A DNA stretch of 64,000 nt, from assembly GCA_963969595.1 (NCBI GenBank), contig OZ018415.1, forward strand, positions 9,114,001-9,178,000, written 5' to 3'. Shown piece by piece: positions 58,655 to 64,000 of this stretch. Under the pieces are notes generated by a model. That model saw only the letters and a list, made by a program, of their open reading frames with translations, was not told the origin of the DNA and searched no databases. Source of the stretch: Neckera pumila (taxonomy: Eukaryota > Streptophyta > Bryopsida > Hypnales > Neckeraceae). Both the position numbers and the translations under genes were made by a program. The stretch's first letter is position 1, and the number at the start of each line of letters is the position of its first letter.

Positions 58655-59779
58655 CTACTGGGAAAACCCCTGCGCCGGGTAATAATGCCCAGGCTGCTGA
58701 AAGTTCTGAACAACATACTGGTGCTGCTGTTGTTGCTGTTGATGTTGCTGCTGAAAGTGAAGCACTGGAGCCTCCACATGCACGTACGCCGCCACAGGCT
58801 GCTCCGCCGGCTTGGAGAAATCAAAGCTCCCAGTGGTGTGACGCCGATAATTCAAGGACAGTCGCGTCTGATCCTCCGCACGCAGAATGCTGTCAATCTC
58901 GTCCATCCTCTGTCGGTGGAGCAGAGAGCCTTGCGATTCAAATCCCGAAAGGGAACCATCGACACTTTGGGAGACGCCATAGCCATGGCGGGAGGAACCA
59001 TGTTGGGAAGAGTCGTGTTGGGAGGAACCATGTTGGCTTGTATCCGGGGAGCTGCAACTACCTGAAGCCAAATTGCACAGAACACTAGGTTGAGTACCGA
59101 CTGGCAAGCCAAAATGCACAGAAAACGAGATTGAAAACTAGTTTGAGAACAGAAGAACCGGTAGATTCTGAAGTGAGCACATCTGAATCTTGCAGTCCGG
59201 GAACGTGAAAACTAGTTCGACCTCTCGCCAAGATGCACAGAATACTAGATTGAAACTAGTTTGAAAGCAAAAGAATCGATAGTTTCCGACATGAGCACAT
59301 GTGAAACTTGCAGTCCGGGAATGTGAAGATTAGGTACTAGGGTTTGGTGCCCCCTCACCGTTGTGACTTGAGCCATTGGAGATGGAGGACGACAGCGTGG
59401 CCCTCGAGACGTCGTCTCCCGCAAGCCTGTGAATGTCATTTAGCAGCCCCTGGATCCTTCTCGAGAGGTCGTGATTCTCCTTCAAGTGGAACCGACTGGC
59501 AAGTTTTCCCGAACTGCACCTGTGCACCTCCTTCTCTGCTTCAGTCAGCTTCTCCTTCAACCTGGCTAACCAAGATTCCACCAACTCCAGAGGCTCTACG
59601 GAGAGTCGACGTCGGAGCACCATTTGCTGCTCGATTTTCCGAACGTCCGGGCGGATTTGCTCCAACTCGTGTTCCAGTTTCTTGCACACCCGTGTGCAGA
59701 TCAGAGCGTCCTTCGCGCAGCTGATCACTTTTTCGATGATGAGGGTTACCACTGCACTCGCGAGAAGACCTTCTGCCAT
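58655..59779 (-). CDS. RPW8-like coiled-coil protein, two exons
   Basis: Exons on the minus strand are 59779-59359 and 59061-58655. The GT-AG junction splits a Gly codon in phase, and the protein has 275 residues. Residues 1-120 resemble the RPW8/CC-R type of N-terminal domain. A hydrophobic first helix (ASAVVTLIIEKVISCAKDAL) is followed by Cys/Leu-spaced amphipathic helices, as in RPW8 proteins and helper NLRs that act in immune signalling at membranes. Exon 2 is low complexity: SQHGSSQHDSSQHGSSRHG repeats, then a Gln-rich tail with QQHQQQQQQH. No NB-ARC or LRR sequence is seen nearby, so it would be a stand-alone protein or a fragment. The start was placed at MAEGLL, although the frame is open 19 codons further upstream. 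The family call rests on pattern alone. Confidence 0.55.
59111..59330. repeat. Tandem duplication in the RPW8-like gene intron
   Basis: Two similar units (ATGCACAGAAAACGAGATTG at 59114, ATGCACAGAATACTAGATTG at 59233) continue through GAGCACAT and CTTGCAGTCCGGGAA. The period is about 119. A partial third unit lies at 59072. Confidence 0.75.
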
Positions 59780-60113
59780 TTCGGGACTAATACCGTAACT
59801 TAACCAACAAACTGGCAATGAGGCTAACCTGCACAAAACCTAATCGGCAGCTAATCTGCACAATGTTCACCGACACAGTAAGTTCGAGTGCAACAACGTC
59901 GACTGGTTCCGGTGATAGGAAAGGAGAGAGACGAAGTCACGAAATCACAAAGGGCCTTCTGAAATTGTCACTGGGTTTTGGATCTGCACAGAAGCTTGCA
60001 TGCCTATTTCGAGAATTCTACTTCAACAACGTCGACAGGAGACTCGACTCGACTAGTTGGAACGATCGAGAGAAACGAAGGAATGAGCATCACGTAGAAG
60101 ATTGCCCCAAGGG
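59780..60113. other. Upstream region of the RPW8-like gene
   Basis: No TATA-like site stands out, and the 102-codon plus-strand frame here resembles nothing known. Confidence 0.35.
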
Positions 60114-60440
60114 CGTTGTGAACTAAGTTAGGCATTTGGGACTTCCAATCGGAGTTTTGGATCCAATCCTTCAGAGGTTGAAGTTTGCAAGTAGTTGTCG
60201 AGACGCATTTGCATTGGCAGAGGCTACCGATTATGCTTACCGACTGTCAGTAGAAAGTGCGCTGACATCTATTTCTTAGGACTTGACAATGTACGCGTTG
60301 GGAACGTACAGGAGTGGCGAAGTCAATGATAACTCCTGAAGAGAGGAAAGGCTGGAAGGGACGTACTTTGGATTGTCTATGATTGTAACGCTCTAATTAG
60401 CATTATGATAAACTTTTCGAGGCAATCAGTTCATCATTTC
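60114..60440 (+). repeat. Direct repeat, unit 1
   Basis: It starts CGTTGTGAACTAAGTTAGGC and is nearly identical for about 180 bases to the unit at 60881. After that it shows gapped similarity through TCAATGAT, AACGCTCTAATTAGCAT and GAGGCAATCA. Confidence 0.85.
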
Positions 60441-60880
60441 TATTACTGACTTTGAAATCTTCAATGCTTTCGTTGTGGAGCGCGTCAGTGGCCCGCGTCG
60501 TGAAGTCGTGAATTTGGCTTGGCAAGTTGGCATCGAAGAAGATGGGGTGACTGTGCCAAAGAATTTTTATTTAAAGATGGGGTGCCTGGGCAGGACATTG
60601 GAAATAGGGTGTTCCAACTGGCCTAGAGTAGTCTGCTCTTGAACCGACCTTTTTAGAGCTGATTGCACATGGGGGAAGCAAAACTCCTTGAAACAATTTT
60701 CAGTAAATTTTTGTAGGAAGAAAAATGGAATTGGCATCTAACCCAAGTCGTTTCATGTTTTTTGAACCCTAGTGGAATTAGTTACGAATTTTTGAAGTTG
60801 CTAAAAGCGACCACCTTAAATGTACACTGTTGAAATGTACACATTGAAGATAGCAAAATGTATCTCTCCGTTAGTGGTGG

Positions 60881-61230
60881 CGTTGTGAACTAAGTTAGGC
60901 ATTTGGGACTTCCAATCGGAGTTTTGGATCTAATCCTTCAGAGGTTGCGGTTTGCAAGTAGTTGTCGAGACGCATTTGCATTGGCAGAGGCTACCGAATA
61001 TGCTTACCGACTGTCAGTAGAAAGTGCGCTGACGTCTATTTCTTAGCTAGTGAGAGGACTTGGGAATGTACGCGATGAGAACAGGAGTGACGAAGTCAAT
61101 GATGACTCTTGAAAGACTTGGGAAAGGCTTGAGGGGATGTACTTAAGATTGTCCGCGTATGATAATATGCTTTGGAACGCTCTAATTAGCATAGTGATTT
61201 TACGAGGCAATCAATTCATCATTTCGTTGC
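60881..61230 (+). repeat. Direct repeat, unit 2
   Basis: It repeats the segment at 60114 at a distance of 767 bases. Small insertions set the two apart. No coding constraint is visible. Confidence 0.85.
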
Positions 61231-64000
61231 GGAGTGGCAGTGAAAGATGCTTGGTCGCTTGCCGAACTGCACAATACAAACTCGACAGAAGCTCGCGCGA
61301 AGCGCTTGAAGTCGTCTGGCTGGTAGTAGACGAAATCGCGATTGAAGAACTCCGCAGGATGTTAGTACACCCAAAGACATGCACCAAATGAGGCTGTTGA
61401 ATTTGCATGAATTTGTTGCCTCCCTACCGATGTGCAAAACATTCTTGGCGACTTTTCTCCACCTTCCATGTTTTATTTGTTTCCATCCGCAAGCAGATCA
61501 AATAGGCCGCCGAATTGCTTTCTCTCGACGAAACTCCGTAATCTCGTGACTCGGTGGTTCACTTATGCCTTGAGCATTAGGGTGTGCAAATTACCTGGTC
61601 GCCTGGGAGAGTCTACTGTGTATGTTGCGGCAAAGCCATTTCGAGACGTGTTGCGGAGGGGAGTTGTGTTAGATAACCATGCATGAACGAACACAACATG
61701 AGACTCAATGTGTTTTTCCTCCTTCGTCACACCTATCGTGCATCTGAGTTCCCACTCAAACAGGGCTATTCCAAGAACTATAGCGTTCAATTCAAGGCGA
61801 AAGAAGAACAAACAAAATCAATTAGATATAACAGAATTCGAAGCTCTTCCTCTACATGTACTGAAAAAGTTGGAACAGAGTGCGTCGCCACTGGAGCCAG
61901 GACAGAAACAAATTTATTGTCGACATTGAAGAATACATGCGGCTCTACCGGAAAACACACACCAAGAAATAAAGGATGTGTTCAGCACCATTTTAGGTAC
62001 CTAAAACTGATCACTGCAAAGTTCTAGAAGCTGGTAAGGCGAGGACGCCATCTCGAGTGTCTCTACCGCCGAAACATGACAAATCACCCAAGGCAATATT
62101 TTTTTGCAACTCACACTCCTAAGATCGACCGAAACTACTCAAGTCCTTTTCCACTGTAGGAACAAGCCGAGAAAAGCTGATCGTCAACAGCCTCTACGAC
62201 GCAAATCAAATGACTGTCAAAACACGGCTCAACTCAAACTCTGGCATTTCAGCATGTATTGTCAAGATGAAATATGCCATGGCAACCGTGAGCTCATTTA
62301 CGCAACCATGCCAGCTTAAGCACATCCATGCACAGGTGACGCACTGACTAGAGTTGCGGAATAATCGCGTAATGTGCTCCATTACAAGCCCCTTCAACCA
62401 CTGTGAATCTCCAATCGCACTTGCACTTCCAAATCAAAGTCCTTTCAAACGACTGTGAATTCGAGGAGGTTCTGAGTCACCAAATGGCAACTCTTTCTAC
62501 ATATCTCAATGGCACCGAGCCAGCATGCACCAGAGCAAAGGTGACACCACTTCAAGGCTTAAGCTCGCCAAATTGTGAGTCTTGACAAGAGAAAATGCAA
62601 GAGAGCTGTATGACCGATGCAGTGTTTTCGGAAAATTCTTTTCGAAAAAATGCGTATGAACTGAGTTTAGAGATTGTCCTAAAATACTGAATACTCTCGC
62701 AGTCTTCTGGATAATTTTTCGGATTGAAAGGATCAATTCTGATGGACGGAACGATAAACAGAAACTCGCTGACTAGCTAAACTGAGCTGACGCAGTGTTC
62801 TCAATTTCTTTTTTTGGGGGATTCAACGGATCGAACGAATTCGGAGCTTAAACTGTGCATCTAAGAACGAGAGCTTTAAGAACACTGGATTACTGGCAGC
62901 TGGAGTAAAGAAACTTAGTGCGAGCTTGAAGCAGCGAGTTCCTGACATGCAGAGGAAGAGAGCTCCTGCAGACACACGCTCTTCAAAGGAAGCTTCTTCA
63001 CTCGCTGCATGCTCTGTATGTTTGCATAGACGGTGGCGAAGCTCATACGTTCGTGAGCAATATTATAAGGAAAATACTATGAGGAGTGTGTAATACGAGG
63101 AAAAAGAAGGGCGGAGGTATGCATGAAAATGAAATAAATTAAGGTATGTTTGCATTTGATGTTGAAGAGTGTCGTTATTGAGGGTCTTAGGAAAAAAAAC
63201 TTGAGCTACTTCTAGACCAAATTCACATTGCAAACATCACCCCTAACACCAAGTGCTAATATATCTCTGCTATGGAAAAAGTAACAACACCTATGGTAGA
63301 CTTTAAAAATCTATTCATGGCTCCGATTAGAGAATTCTCTTAGTTTATTCAAACTGTTCATTGTTTTACTAGTATGACATCAAATGATTTGTCATACACT
63401 CCATACATTTTCCAGTTGGTAAATCCTCTAAAATGTACATGACAAGTCATACCAATACAGTGTTGGACTTGTAGGTAGTTGAAAGAGGACTCTACATTCT
63501 CTTAGCAGAAGCCTTCTGTTCAAAGGAAGCTTTTTGGCCAGTGGAGGAGGCTTTGCATCCTAAAAAGCTACAATATAGTGAATGAGGTGAAGTTTGAGTA
63601 GGAACTTATTCAAAAAGTATGCCAATGCTATAGGAACAAAACCTCTTAACATATAGCCTAACTTCTTGTTGTAGTCACTTCTACTATGCTAAGAACATTG
63701 ATATGAGGTCTTGAACAAAGTCAACAAATAGGGTATCAATTCATGCATGCATGGTTCACTTGTTTTCTTTCTTTCTTTTATATAACAAAAAGGAACTTTA
63801 CTTCACCATAGTGAACCTCTCCTTAACATGTTGCTACTTTATAAGAGACTATGTTTGTAAAGCACTAGCTCACTTTTCAAGTACTCAACTTCCTCACATT
63901 GTGATATAGCTTCTACCAATGCAAAACCTCCTCTTCTAAACAAAATGAGGGTAGCAAAGAGTAAAAAAGTTTAAAAATTGATTTTTCAATATCTACTTGT
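61231..64000. other. Right end of window, no identified gene
   Basis: The segment 61545-61811 duplicates 56703-56962. A plus-strand frame at 61708-61929 (ITEFEALPLHVLKKLEQ) looks protein-like but has no recognised family or exon context. From 63000 on the DNA is AT-rich without structure that I can support. Confidence 0.35.

Noticed and set aside
56765..61811. Open minus-strand frame shared by 56765-56962 and 61563-61811 (about 64 codons, starting LNAIVL)
   Set aside because: Codon-by-codon comparison shows changes mostly at sites that alter the amino acid, and few silent ones. That is the pattern of duplicated non-coding DNA, so I kept it as a repeat only.

Overview
The window looks like nuclear DNA of a land plant. 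The evidence is a plastid-type ATP sulfurylase with a transit-peptide-like leader, a plant-type PRP16 helicase, short GT-AG introns of about 70 to 600 bases, and a small RPW8-like protein. I cannot name the species. The low gene density, short introns and MITE-like elements would suit a bryophyte or another non-seed plant, but that is inference. No bacterial or organellar segment, rRNA gene or CRISPR array was recognised.

Layout: (1) 1.6-5.4 kb, minus strand: six-exon ATP sulfurylase (482 aa when spliced), with a three-unit imperfect tandem repeat directly upstream. (2) 6-17 kb: AT-rich DNA with transposon-like repeats, tandem duplications and an unrecognised coiled-coil reading frame at 16.4-16.9 kb. 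(3) 17.7-25.1 kb, minus strand: fifteen-exon PRP16-type DEAH-box splicing helicase (1256 aa when spliced, every junction in phase). (4) 27.7-33.6 kb and 47.4-54.0 kb: a direct duplication of one segment. Each copy carries a four-exon minus-strand gene of the choline-transporter-like (CTL/SLC44) family. Copy A (28.8-32.4 kb) has two nonsense changes, two one-base deletions and a 293-bp element in exon 2. Copy B (47.8-53.0 kb) has a one-base insertion in exon 1 and an 8-bp duplication near its C-terminus. (5) 33.6-47.4 kb: repeat-rich and gene-free as far as I can see. (6) 54-64 kb: foldback and tandem repeats around a two-exon minus-strand gene for a 275-aa RPW8-like protein (58.7-59.8 kb).

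The most interesting non-genic signal is a family of seven complete elements of about 0.91-1.05 kb. They end in inverted CCCCTAAAGG-like termini and are mostly flanked by TTAA. The CTL duplication supplies an uninterrupted allele-like comparison: copy A keeps the empty site of the element that sits in intron 2 of copy B, which supports TTAA as the duplicated target. Two of the seven elements sit inside larger elements with the same kind of ends. The same paralogue comparison dates three more small insertions to after the duplication. The named genes (sulfur assimilation, pre-mRNA splicing, a membrane transporter family, an RPW8-like protein) are functionally unrelated. All exon boundaries were read by eye from splice signals, reading phase and family similarity, without transcripts.
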